Of a stretch of DNA of 64,000 nt, positions 30,106-44,500 are shown piece after piece. The DNA is from Bugula neritina (Eukaryota > Bryozoa > Gymnolaemata > Cheilostomatida > Bugulidae). Below the pieces are notes generated by a model. That model made no database searches, was not told where the DNA came from, and saw nothing but the letters and a program-made list of their open reading frames with translations. The translations under genes and the position numbers were made by a program. The first letter of the stretch is position 1. Each line of letters opens with the position of its first letter. Where the stretch lies: positions 9,679,408 to 9,743,407 of the forward strand of contig OZ037771.1 of NCBI GenBank assembly GCA_964035545.1, read 5' to 3'.

Positions 30106-32367
30106 TGAAATTTACTGCAACATACTGAAATATACTGCAACATACTGAAATACAGTGTAACATACCGAAATAAGCTGCAACATACTGCAACATACTGAAA
30201 TACACTGTAACATGATGAAATACACTGCAACACATTGAAATATACTGCAACAAAATGAAATATACTGCAACATACTGAAATGTACTGCAACATAGTGAAA
30301 TACATTGCAACATTTTGAAGCATATCGTAATATACGGACATGTACTGCAACATACTGAAATACACTGTAATATACTAAAATACACTGCAACATACTTAAA
30401 TACACTTCAACATTCTGCAACATATTTCAACATACTGAAATAGACTGTAACATAATGAAATACACTGCAACATACTGCATTATACTGAAGTACACTGTAA
30501 AAGATTGAAGTACATTGCAACACATTGGAATATACTGCAACACACTGAAATATACCGCAACATACTGAAATATACTGCAACATACTGCAACATACTGAAA
30601 TACACTGTAACATACTGCAAAATACTGAAATACACTGTAACAAACTGAAATACACTGCAACACATTGGAATATACTGCAACATACCCAAATATATGGTAA
30701 TATACTGAAATATACTGAAATACACTGTAACACATTGAAATATATTGCAACATACTGAAACACACTACAACTCACTGAGCTATAGTGCAATATACAAAAA
30801 TGTGCTGTAACATACTGATATTTACTGTAACACACTGAAATGTACTCCAACATACTGAAATACACTGTAACATTCGGAAATAAGCTGCAACATACTGCAA
30901 CATACTGAAATACACTGTAACATACTAAAATACACTGCAACATACTAAAATACACTGCAACATTCTGCAACATACTTCAACATACTGAAATACACTGTAA
31001 CATAATGAAATACACTGCAACACATTGAAATATACTGCAACATACTGAAATGTACTGCAACATACTGAAATACACTGCAACATATTGAAGTATATTGTAA
31101 TATGCGGACATGTACTGTAACATACTGAAACACACTGAAACATACTGAAACATACTGAAACATACTTCAACATACTGAAATATACTAAAACATACTGAAA
31201 TATACTGCAACATACTGCAACATACTGAAATACACCGTAAAAAACTGAAATACACTGCAACACATTGGAATATACTGCAACATACCCAAGTATATGGTTA
31301 TATACTGAAATATACTGCAACATACAGCAACGTTCTGAAAAACACTGTAACAAACTGAAATACGCTGCAAGACATTGGAACATACTGCAACATACCCAAA
31401 TAAGTGGTAATATACTGTAATACACTGACATACACTGTAACACATTGAAAAACACTGCAACATACTGAAATACACTGTAACATACCAAAAAACACTGCAA
31501 CATACTGCAACATATTGAAATACACTGTAACATATTAAAATACTGTGCAACATTCTGCAACATTCTTCAACATACTGAAATACACTGCAACACATTGAAA
31601 TATACCGCATCACACTGGAATATACTGCAACACATCCAAGTACATCGTAATCTACGGACATGTACTGTAACATACTGAAACATAATGAAACATACTGCAA
31701 CATTCTGAAGTACACTGTAAAATATTGAAATACAATGCAACACATTGGGATATACTGCAACACACTGAAATTTACTGCAACATACTGAAATATACTGCAA
31801 CATACTGCAACATACTGAAAGACACTGTAACATACTGTAACATACTGAAATACACTGCAACAAACTGCAACATACTGAAGTGCACTGTACATATTGAAAA
31901 ACACTGCAACACACTTAAATATACTGCAACACGCTGAGATATAATGCAAAACACTGAAATATACTTCAACATACTGCAACATACTGAAAAACACTGCAAC
32001 TCACTGAAGTATAGTGCAATATACAGAAATGTACTCTAACATACTGATATTTAATGTTACACACTGAAATATACTGCAACATACTGAAATACACTGTAAC
32101 ATACCTAAATAAGCTGCAACATACTGCAACATACTGAAATACACTGTAACATGATGAAATACACTGCAACACATTGAAATATATTGCAACAAACTGAAAT
32201 ACATTGCAACATATCGAAGTATATCGTAATATACGGACATGTACTGTAACTTACTGAAACACACTGAAACATACTGAAACATACTGAAGCATACTTCAAC
32301 ATACTGAAACACACTGTAACATAATGAAATACACTGCAACATACTGCAACATACTGAAGTACACTGT

Positions 32368-33433
32368 AAAATATTGAAATACAATGCAACACATTGGGAT
32401 ATACTGCAACACACTGAAATTTACTGCAACATACTGAAATATACTGCAACATACTGCAACATACTGAAACATACTTCAACACACTGAAATGTACTAAAAC
32501 ATACTGAAATATACTGCAACATACTGCAACATACTGAAATACACCGTAAAAAACTGAAATACACTGCAACACATTGGAATACACTGCAACATACCCAAGT
32601 ATATGGTAATATACTGAAATATACTGCAACATACCGCAACGTTCTGAAAAACACTGTAACAAACTGAAATACGCTGCAACACATTGGAACATACTGCAAC
32701 ATACCCAAATATATGGTAATATACCGAAATATACTGACATACACTGTAACACATTGAAAAACACTGCAACATACTGAAATACACTGTAACATACCAAAAA
32801 AACTGCAACATACTGCAACATACTGAAACACACTGTAACATATTAAAATACTGTGCAACATTCTGCAACATTCTTCAACATACTGAAACACACTGTAACA
32901 TAATGAAATACGCTGCAACACATTGAAATATACCGCATCACACTGGAATATACTGCAACACATCCAAGTACATGGTATTCTACGGACATGTACTGTAACA
33001 TACTGAAACATACTGAAACATACTGCAACATTCTGAAGTACACTGTAAAATATTGAAATACAATGCAACACATTGGGATATACTGCAACACACTGAAATT
33101 TACTGCAACATACTGAAATATACTGCAACATCCTGCAACAAACTGAAGTACACTGTAACATACTGATATTTACTGCAACACACTGAAATATACTGCAACA
33201 TACTGAAATACACTGTAACATACCAAAATAAACTGAAACACACTGCAACATACTGAAATACACTGTAACATACCAAAATAAACTGAAACATACTGCAACA
33301 TACTGAAATACACTGTAACATACTGAAATACACTGTAACATAATGAAATACACTGCAACATACTGCAACATACTGAAGTACACTGTAAAATATTGAAATA
33401 CAATGCAACACATTGGGATATACTGCAACACAC
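32368..33433 (-). repeat. Unit F, copy 2
   Basis: Partner of 29040-30105 at 3,328 bp. Just upstream, 31725-32414 is shared with 36652-37341 at 4,927-bp spacing. Confidence 0.82.
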
Positions 33434-34690
33434 TGAAATTTACTGCAACATACTGAAATATACTGCAACATCCTGCAACAAACTGAAGTACACTGTAACA
33501 TACTGATATTTACTGCAACACACTGAAATATACTGCAACATACTGAAATACACTGCAACATACCAAAATAAACTGAAACATACTGCAACATACTGAAATA
33601 CACTGTAAGATACCAAAGTAAACTGAAACATACTGCAACATACTGAAATACACTGTAACATACTGAAATACACTGTAACATAATGAAATACACTGCAACA
33701 TGCTGCAACATACTGAAGTACACTGTAAAATATTGAAATACACTGCAACACATTGGAATATACTGCAACACACTGAAATATACTGCAACATACCGAAATA
33801 TACTGCAACATACTGCAACATACTGAAATACACTGTAACATACTGCAACATACTGAAATACACTGTAGCAAACTGAAATACACTGCAACACATTGGAATA
33901 TACTGCAACATACCCAAATATATGGTAACATAATGAAATACCCTGCAACATACTCCAACATACTGAAGTACACTGTAAAATATTGAAATACACTGCAACA
34001 CATTGAAATATACTGCAACATACCCAAATAACTGGTAATATACTGAAGTATACTGAAATACACTGTAACACATTGAAAAAGACTGCAACATACTGAAAGA
34101 CACTACAACTCACTGAAGTATAGTGTATTATACGGAAATGTACTGTAACATACTGATATTTACTGCAACACACTGAAATATACTGCAACATACTGAAATA
34201 CACTGTAACATACTAAAATACACTGCAACATTCTGCAACATTCTTCTACATACTGAAAGACACTGCAACATAATGAAATACACTGCAACACATTGAAATA
34301 TACCGCAACACACTGGAATATACTGCAACACATCCAAGTACATCGTAATCTACGGACATGTACTGTAACATACTGACACATAATGAAACATACTGCGACA
34401 TTCTGAAGTACACTGTAAAATATTGAAATACAATGCAACACATTGGGATATACTGCAACACACTGAAATTTACTGCAACATACTGAAATATACTGCAACA
34501 TACTGCAACATACTGAAAAACACTGTAACATACTGTAACATACTGAAATACACTGCAAAAAACTGCAACATACTGAAGTGCACTGTATATATTGAAAAAC
34601 ACTGCAACACACTTAAATATACTGCAACACGCTGAGATATAATGCAAAACACTGAAACATACTTCAACATACTGCAACATACTGAAAGAC
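33062..34690 (-). repeat. Unit G, copy 1 (partner 35291-36919)
   Basis: It matches at a constant 2,229-bp spacing (33100/35329, 33440/35669, 34423/36652). The copies are not adjacent: a piece of another unit (34695-35290) lies between them. Confidence 0.87.
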
Positions 34691-34694
34691 ACTA

Positions 34695-35290
34695 CAATTC
34701 ACTGAAGTATAGTGCAATATACAGAAATGTACTGTAACTTACTGATATTTAATGTTACACACTGAAATATACCGCAACATACTGAAATACACTGTAACAT
34801 ACCGAAATAAGCTGCAACATACTGCAACATACTGAAAAACACTGTAACATGATGAAATACACTGCAACACATTGAAATATACTGCAACAAAATGAAATAT
34901 ACTGCAACATACTGAAATGTACTGCAACATAGTGAAATACATTGCAACATATTGAAGTATATCGTAATATACGGACATGTACTGCAACATGCTGAAATAC
35001 ACTGTAATATACTAAAATACACTGCAACATACTTAAATACACTTCAACATTCTGCAACATATTTCAACATACTGAAATAGACTGTAACATAATGAAATAC
35101 ACTGCAACATACTGCATTATACTGAAGTACACTGTAAAAGATTGAAGTACATTGCAACACATTGGAATATACTGCAACACACTGAAATATACCGCAACAT
35201 ACTGAAATATACTGCAACATACTGCAACATACTGAAATACACTGTAACATACTGCAACATACTGAAACACACTGTAACAAACTGAAATAC
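34695..35290 (-). repeat. Unit H, copy 1 (partner 38633-39228)
   Basis: It matches at a constant 3,938-bp spacing (34699/38637, 34755/38693, 35117/39055). It is marked by ATTTAATGTTACACACTG and by TATTGAAGTATATCGTAATA. Confidence 0.85.
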
Positions 35291-36919
35291 ACTGCAACAC
35301 ATTGGGATATACTGCAACACACTGAAATTTACTGCAACATACTGAAATATACTGCAACATCCTGCAACAAACTGAAGTACACTGTAACATACTGATATTT
35401 ACTGCAACACACTGAAATATACTGCAACATACTGAAATACACTGTAACATACCAAAATAAACTGAAACACACTGCAACATACTGAAATACACTGTAACAT
35501 ACCAAAATAAACTGAAACATACTGCAACATACTGAAATACACTGTAACATACTGAAATACACTGTAACATAATGAAATACACTGCAACATACTGCAACAT
35601 ACTGAAGTACACTGTAAAATATTGAAATACAATGCAACACATTGGGATATACTGCAACACACTGAAATTTACTGCAACATACTGAAATATACTGCAACAT
35701 CCTGCAACAAACTGAAGTACACTGTAACATACTGATATTTACTGCAACACACTGAAATATACTGCAACATACTGAAATACACTGTAACATACCAAAATAA
35801 ACTGAAACATACTGCAACATACTGAAATACACTGTAACATACCAAAGTAAACTGAAACATACTGCAACATACTGAAATACACTGTAACATACTGAAATAC
35901 ACTGTAACATAATGAAATACACTGCAACATGCTGCAACATACTGAAGTACACTGTAAAATATTGAAATACACTGCAACACATTGGAATATACTGCAACAC
36001 ACTGAAATATACTGCAACATACCGAAATATACTGCAACATACTGCAACATACTGAAATACACTGTAACATACTGCAACATACTGAAATACACTGTAGCAA
36101 ACTGAAATACACTGCAACACATTGGAATATACTGCAACATACCCAAATATATGGTAACATAATGAAATACCCTGCAACATACTGCAACATACTGAAGTAC
36201 ACTGTAAAATATTGAAATACACTGCAACACATTGGAATATACTGCAACATACCCAAATAACTGGTAATATACTGAAGTATACTGAAATACACTGTAACAC
36301 ATTGAAAAAGACTGCAACATACTGAAAGACACTACAACTCACTGAAGTATAGTGTATTATACGGAAATGTACTGTAACATACTGATATATACTGCAACAC
36401 ACTGAAATATACTGCAACATACTGAAATACACTGTAACATACTAAAATACACTGCAACATTCTGCAACATTCTTCTACATACTGAAAGACACTGCAACAT
36501 AATGAAATACACTGCAACACATTGAAATATACCGCAACACACTGGAATATACTGCAACACATCCAAGTACATCGTAATCTACGGACATGTACTGTAACAT
36601 ACTGAAACATAATGAAACATACTGCAACATTCTGAAGTACACTGTAAAATATTGAAATACAATGCAACACATTGGGATATACTGCAACACACTGAAATTT
36701 ACTGCAACATACTGAAATATACTGCAACATACTGCAACATACTGAAAAACACTGTAACATACTGTAACATACTGAAATACACTGCAACAAACTGCAACAT
36801 ACTGAAGTGCACTGTACATATTGAAAAACACTGCAACACACTTAAATATACTGCAACACGCTGAGATATAATGCAAAACACTGAAATATACTTCAACATA
36901 CTGCAACATACTGAAAAAC
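35291..36919 (-). repeat. Unit G, copy 2
   Basis: Partner of 33062-34690. The 367-codon stop-free frames at 33100-34203 and 35329-36432 differ at only a few positions. Confidence 0.87.
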
Positions 36920-39900
36920 ACTACAACTCACTGAAGTATAGTGCAATATACAGAAATGTACTCTAACATACTGATATTTAATGTTACACACTGAAATATA
37001 CTGCAACATACTGAAATACACTGTAACATACCTAAATAAGCTGCAACATACTGCAACATACTGAAATACACTGTAACATGATGAAATACACTGCAACACA
37101 TTGAAATATATTGCAACAAACTGAAATACATTGCAACATATCGAAGTATATCGTAATATACGGACATGTACTGTAACTTACTGAAACACACTGAAACATA
37201 CTGAAACATACTGAAGCATACTTCAACATACTGAAACACACTGTAACATAATGAAATACACTGCAACATACTGCAACATACTGAAGTACACTGTAAAATA
37301 TTGAAATACAATGCAACACATTGGGATATACTGCAACACACTGAAATTTACTGCAATACACTGAAATATACTGCAACATCCTGCAACAAACTGAAGTACA
37401 CTGTAACATACTGATATTTACTGCAACACACTGAAATATACTGCAACATACTGAAATACACTGTAACATACCAAAATAAACTGAAACATACTGCAACATA
37501 CTGAAATACACTGTAACATACCAAAATAAACTGAAACATACTGCAACATACTGAAATACACTGTAACATAGTGAAAAACACTGCAACATACTGCAACATA
37601 CTGAAGTACACTGTAAAATATTGAAATACACTGCAACACATTGGAATATACTGCAACACACTGAAATATACTGCAACATACTGAAATATACTGCAACATA
37701 CTGCAACATACTGAAAAACACTGCAACATACTACAACATACTGAAGTACACTGTAAAATATTGAAATACACTGCAACACATTGGAATATACTGCAACATA
37801 CTCAAATATATGGTAACTTAATGAAATACCCTGGAACATACTGCAACACACTGAAGTACACTGTAAAATATTGAAATACACTGCAACACATTAGAATATA
37901 CTGCAACATACCCAAATAACTGGTAATATACTGAAGTATACTGAAATACACTGTAACACATTGAAAAAGACTGCAACATACTGAAAGACACTACAACTCA
38001 CTGAAGTATAGTGTATTATACGGAAATGTACTGTAACATACTGATATTTACTGCAACAAACTGAAATATACTGCAACATACTGAAATACACTGTAACATA
38101 CCAAAATAAACTGCAACATACTGCAACATACTGAAATACACTGTAACATATTAAAATACACTGCAACATTCTGCAACATTCTTCTACATACTGAAAGACA
38201 CTGTAACATAATGAAATACACTGCAACACATTGAAATATACCACAACACACTGGAATATACTGCAACACATTCAAGTACATCGTAATATACGGACATGTA
38301 CTGTAACATACTGAAACATACTGAAACAAACTGCAACATTCTGAAGTACACTGTAAAATATTGATATACATTGCAACACATTGGAACATACTGCAACACA
38401 CTGAAGTTTACTGCAACATACTGAAATATACTGCAACATACTGCAACATACTGAAATACACTGTAACATACTGTAACATACTGAAATACACTGCAACAAA
38501 CTACAACATACTGAAGTACACTGTACATATTGAAAAACACTGCAACACACTGAAATATACTGCAACACACTGAAATATACTGCAAAATACTGAAACATAC
38601 TTCAACATACTGCAACATACTGAAAGACACTACAACTCACTGAAGTATAGTGCAATATACAGAAATGTACTGTAACTTACTGATATTTAATGTTACACAC
38701 TGAAATATACCGCAACATACTGAAATACACTGTAACATACCGAAATAAGCTGCAACATACTGCAACATACTGAAAAACACTGTAACATGATGAAATACAC
38801 TGCAACACATTGAAATATACTGCAACAAAATGAAATATACTGCAACATACTGAAATGTACTGCAACATAGTGAAATACATTGCAACATATTGAAGTATAT
38901 CGTAATATACGGACATGTACTGCAACATGCTGAAATACACTGTAATATACTAAAATACACTGCAACATACTTAAATACACTTCAACATTCTGCAACATAT
39001 TTCAACATACTGAAATAGACTGTAACATAATGAAATACACTGCAACATACTGCATTATACTGAAGTACACTGTAAAAGATTGAAGTACATTGCAACACAT
39101 TGGAATATACTGCAACACACTGAAATATACCGCAACATACTGAAATATACTGCAACATACTGCAACATACTGAAATACACTGTAACATACTGCAACATAC
39201 TGAAACACACTGTAACAAACTGAAATACACTGCAACACATTGGAATATACTGCAACATACCCAAATATATAGTAATATACTGAAATATACTGCAACATAC
39301 CGCAACATACTGAGAAACACTGTAACAAACTGAAATATGCTGCAACACATTGGAATATACGGCAACATACCGAAAGAACTGGTAATATACTGAAATATAC
39401 TGAAATAAACTGTAACACATTGAAATATATTGCAACATACTGAAACACACTACAACTCACTGAGGTATAGTGCAATATACAAAAATGTACTGTAACATAC
39501 TGATATTTACTGTAACACACTGAAATATACTGCAACATACTGAAATACACTGCAACATTCGGAAATAAGCTGCAACATACTTCAACATACTGAAATACAC
39601 TGTAACATACTAAAATACACTGCAACATACTAAATTACACTGCAACATTCTGCAACATACTTCAACATACTGAAATACACTGTAACATAACGAAATACAC
39701 TGCAACATAATGAAGTATATTGTAATATGCGGACATGTACTGTAACATACTGAAACACACTGAAACATACTGAAACATACTGAAACATACTTCAACACAC
39801 TGAAATATACTAAAACATACTGAAATATACTGCAACATACTGCAACATACTGAAATACACCGTAAAAAACTGAAATACACTGCAACACATTGGAATATAC

Positions 39901-39930
39901 TGCAACATACCCAAGTATATGGTTATATAC
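36920..39930 (-). repeat. Mosaic stretch with unit H copy 2
   Basis: The first ~420 bp continue the 31725-32414-like sequence at 4,927-bp spacing. Then comes a stretch similar to the 15.5-17 kb part of the array, then unit H copy 2 (38633-39228). The remainder resembles 24.0-24.6 and 30.4-31.2 kb. No non-repeat sequence was seen. Confidence 0.72.
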
Positions 39931-40774
39931 TGAAATATACTGCAACATACCGCAACGTTCTGAAAAACACTGTAACAAACTGAAATACGCTGCAAGACAT
40001 TGGAACGTACTGCAACATACCCAAATAAATGGTAATATACTGTAATACACTGACATACACTGTAACACATTGAAAGACACTGCAACATACTGAAATACAC
40101 TGTAACATACCAAAAAAAACTGCAACATACTGAAATACACTGTAACATATTAAAATACTGTGCAACATTCTGCAACATTCTTCAACATACTGAAAGACAC
40201 TGTAACATAAAGAAATACACTGCAACACATTGAAATATACCGCATCATACTGGAATATACTGCAACACATCCAAGTACATCGTAATCTACGGACATGTAC
40301 TGTAACATACTGAAACATACTGAAACATACTGCAACATTCTGAAGTACACTGTAAAATATTGAAATACAATGCAACACATTGGGATATACTGCAACACAC
40401 TGAAATTTACTGCAACATACTGAAATATACTGCAACATACTGCAACATACTGAAATACACTGTAACATACTGTAACATACTGAAATACACTGCAACAAAC
40501 GGCAACATACTGAAGTGCACTGTACATATTGAAAAACACTGCAACACACTTAAATATACTGCAACACGCTGAGATATAATGCAAAACACTGAAATATACT
40601 TCAACATACTGCAACATACTGAAAAACACTACAACTCACTGAAGTATAGTGCAATATACAGAAATGTACTCTAACATACTGATATTTAATGTTACACACT
40701 GAAATATACTGCAACATACTGAAATACACTGTAACATACCTAAATAAGCTGCAACATACTGCAACATACTGAAA

Positions 40775-43382
40775 TACACTGTAACATGATGAAATACACT
40801 GCAACACATTGAAATATATTGCAACAAACTGAAATACATTGCAACATATCGAAGTATATCGTAATATACGGACATGTACTGTAACATACTGAAACACACT
40901 GAAACATACTGAAACATACTGAAGCATACTTCAACATACTGAAATACACTGTAACATAATGAAATACACTGCAACACATTGAAATATACTGCAACAAACT
41001 GAAAAATACGGCAACATACTGAAATGTACTGCAACATACTTAAATACACTGCAACATATCGAAGAATATAGTAATATGCGGACATGTACTGTAACATACT
41101 GAAACACACTGAAACATACTGAAACATACTGAAACATGCTTCAACACACTGAAATATACTAAAAAATACTGAAATATACTGCACCATACTGCAACATACT
41201 GAAATACACCGTAAAAGACTGAAATACACTGCAACACATTGGAATATACTGCAACATACCCAAGTATATGGTAATATACTGAAACATACTGCAACATACC
41301 GCAACGTTCTGAAAAACACTGTAACAAACTGAAATACGCTGCAACACATTGGAATATACTGCAACATACTCAAATAAATGGTAATATACTGAAATATACT
41401 GAAATACACTGTAACACATTGAAAAATACTGCAACATACTGAAATACACTACAACTCACTGAAGTATAGTGTATTATACGGAAATGTACTGTAACATACT
41501 GATATTTACTGCAACACACTGAAATATACTGCAACATACTGAAATACACTGTAACATACCAAAAAAAACTGCAACATACTGCAATATACTGAAATACACT
41601 GTAACATACTAAAATACACTGCAACGTTCTGCAACATTCTTCAACATACTGAAAGACACTGTAACTTAATGAAATACACTGCAACACATTGAAATATACC
41701 GCAACACACTGGAATACACTGCAACACATCCAAGTACATTGTAATATACAGACATGTACTGTAACATACTGAAACATACTGAAACAAACTGCAAAATTCT
41801 GAAGTACACTGTAAAATATTGAAATACAATGCAACACATTGGAATATACTGCAACACACTGAAATTTACTGCAACATACTGAAATATACTGCAACATACT
41901 GCAACATACTGAAATACACTGTAACATACTGTAACATACTGAAATACACTGTACATATTGAAAAACACTGCAACACACTGAAATATACTGCAACACACTG
42001 AAATATACTTCAAAATACTGAAATATACTTCAACATACTGCAACATACTGAGAGACACTACAACTCACTGAAGTATAGTGCAATATCCAGAAATGTACTG
42101 TGACATACTGATATTTAATGTTACACACTGAAATAAACTACAACATACTGAAATACACTGAAACATACTGAAACATACTGAAACATACTGAAACATACTG
42201 AAATACACTGCAACATACTGCAACATACTGAAACACACTGTAACATGATGAAATACACTGCAACACATTGAAATATACTGCAACAAACTGAAATATACTG
42301 CAACATACTGAAACGTACTGCAACATACTGAAATACATTGCAACATATCGAAGTATATCGTAATATACGGACATGTACTGTAACATACTGAAACACACTG
42401 AAGCATACTGAAACATACTGAAATATACTGAATTACACTGTAACACACTGAAAAATACTGCAACATACTGAAATACACTGTAACATACCCAAGTATATGG
42501 TAATATACTGAAATATACTGCAACATACCGCAACGTTCTGAAAAACACTGTAACAAACATAAATACGCTGCAAGACATTGGAATACCCAAATAAATGGTA
42601 ATATACTGAAATATACTGACATACACTGTAACACATTGAAAAACACTGCAACATACTGAAATACACTGTAACATACCAAAAAAAACTGCAACATACTGCA
42701 ACATACTGAAATACACTGTAACATATTAAAATACTCTGCAACATTCTGCAACATTCTTCAACATACTGAAAGACACTGTAACATAATGAAATACACTGCA
42801 ACACATTGAAATATACCGCATCACACTGGAATATACTGCAACACATCCAAGTACATCGTAATCTACGGACATGTACTGTAACATACTGAAACATACTGAA
42901 ACATACTGCAACATTCTGAAGTACACTGTAAAATATTGAAATACAATGCAACACATTGGGATATACTGCAACACACTGAAATTTACTGCAACATACTGCA
43001 ACATACTGAAATACGCTGTAACATACTGTAACATACTGAAATACACTGCAACAAACTGCAACATACTGAAGTGCACTGTACGTATTGAAAAGCACTGCAA
43101 CACACATAAATATACTGCAAAACTCTGAGATATACTGCAAAATACTGAAATATACTTCAACATACTGCAACATACTGAAAAACACTACAACTCACTGAAG
43201 TATAGTGCAATATACAGAAATGTACTCTAACATACTGATATTTAATGTTACACACTGAAATATACCGCAACATACTGAAATACACTGTAACATACCTAAA
43301 TAAGCTGCAACATACTGCAACATACCGAAATACACTGTAACATGAAGAAATACACTGCAACACATGGAAATATACTGCAACA
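40775..43382 (-). repeat. ~2.6-kb core unit Q, copy 1
   Basis: This is the first of five copies, recognised by equivalent points 40931, 44657, 47335, 50234 and 55411 (spacings 3,726, 2,678, 2,899 and 5,177 bp). It carries a private 12-bp deletion near 42583, where GGAATACCCAA replaces the form with an extra CATACTGCAACA. That shifts the decamer phase relative to other copies. Confidence 0.85.
40845..40881 (-). repeat. CpG-bearing 37-bp landmark box (first of a conserved series)
   Basis: The box reads CATATCGAAGTATATCGTAA followed by TATACGGACATGTACTG. It has three CG dinucleotides in an array otherwise almost free of CG. I located intact boxes starting at 40845, 42344, 44571, 46060, 47249, 48748, 50148, 51637, 52706, 55325, 56814, 57873, 60932, 61901 and 62960. 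A variant with ATTGAAG is at 63550. Earlier, partly diverged versions include those near 4806, 8199, 21000, 25647, 28672 and 37138. Function is unknown; it may be only a phylogenetic mark of the higher-order unit. Confidence 0.8.
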
Positions 43383-43524
43383 AACTGAAATACATTGCAA
43401 CATATCGAAGTATATCGTAATATACGGACATGTACTGTAACATACTGAAACACACTGAAACATACTGAAACATACTGAAACATACTTCAACATACTGAAA
43501 TACGCTGTAAGATAATGAAATACA

Positions 43525-44480
43525 CTGCAACATACTGCAACATACTGAAGTACACTGTAAAATATTAAATTACACTGCAACACATTGGAATATACTGCAA
43601 CACACTGAAATATACTGCAACATACTGAAATATACTGCAACATACTTCAACACACTGAAATATACTAAAACCTAATGAAATACACTGCAACATACTGCAA
43701 CATACTGAAGTACACTGTAAAATATTGAAATACACTGCAACACATTGGAATATACTGCAACACACTGAAATATACTGCAACATACTGAAATATACTGCAA
43801 CATACTGCAACATACTGAAATACACTGTAACATACTGCAACATACTGAAATACACGGTAGCAAACTGAAATACACTGCAACACATTGGAATATACTGCAA
43901 CATACCCAAATATATGGTAACATAATGAAATACCCTGCAACATACTGCAACATACTGAAGTACACTGTAAAATATTGAAATACACTGCAACACATTGGAA
44001 TATACTGCAACACACTGAAATATACTGCAACATACTGAAATATACTGCAGCATACTGCAACATACTGAAATACACTGTAACTTACTGCAACATACTGAAA
44101 TACACTGTAGCAAACTGAAATACACTGCAACACATTGGAATATACTGCAACATACCCAAATATATGGTAACATAATGAAATACCCTGCAACATACTGCAA
44201 CATACTGAAGTACACTGTAAAATATTGAAATACACTGCAACACATTGGAATATACTGCAACATGCCCAAATAACTGGTAATATACTGAAATATACTGAAA
44301 TACACTGTAACACATTGAAAAAGACTGCAACATACTGAAAGACACTACAACTCACTGAAGTATAGTGTATTATACGGAAATGTACTGTAACATACTGATA
44401 TTTACTGCAACACACTGAAATATACTGCAACATACTGAAATACACTGTAACATACTAAAATACACCGCAACATTCTGCAA
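43525..44480 (-). repeat. ~0.95-kb unit R, copy 1
   Basis: Four copies exist, at 43525-44480, 49102-50057, 52830-53785 and 57997-58952 (spacings 5,577, 3,728 and 5,167 bp). Each contains the 250-bp tandem series. The shared mark ACTAAAACCTAATG near 43662 is present in every copy. Confidence 0.86.
43681..44270 (-). repeat. 250-bp (25-decamer) tandem repeat, about 2.4 copies
   Basis: Copies start at 43681, 43931 and 44181. CACATTGGAA recurs at 43741, 43991 and 44241, and GTAGCAAACTG at about 43857 and 44107. The series is reproduced in the other R units from about 49258, 52986 and 58153, so the local amplification predates the spread of unit R. Confidence 0.85.
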
Positions 44481-44500
44481 CATTCTTTTACATACTGAAA

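Larger units (their letters stand above)
39931..44500 (-). repeat. ~4.5-kb supra-unit I, copy 1 (partner 54411-58972)
   Basis: It aligns with 54411-58972 at 14,480 bp (40360/54840, 41819/56299), then 14,470-14,472 bp after small indels (43157/57629, 44445/58917). The alignment is interrupted only where 55656-55870 has been replaced. Confidence 0.83.

Noticed and set aside
36652-36864. Recurring 60-70-codon + frames (also at 20512, 25159, 31725, 34423, 40360, 54840 and elsewhere) with NILKYTATYC-like repeats
   Set aside because: They stay open only where three-decamer (30-bp) groupings keep TGA out of frame. They recur because the parent blocks were duplicated. No sign of coding constraint was seen.
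40845-40881. CENP-B box
   Set aside because: The box lacks the CGGG-type core and spacing of the known CENP-B motif. Only its CG content and recurrence are suggestive.
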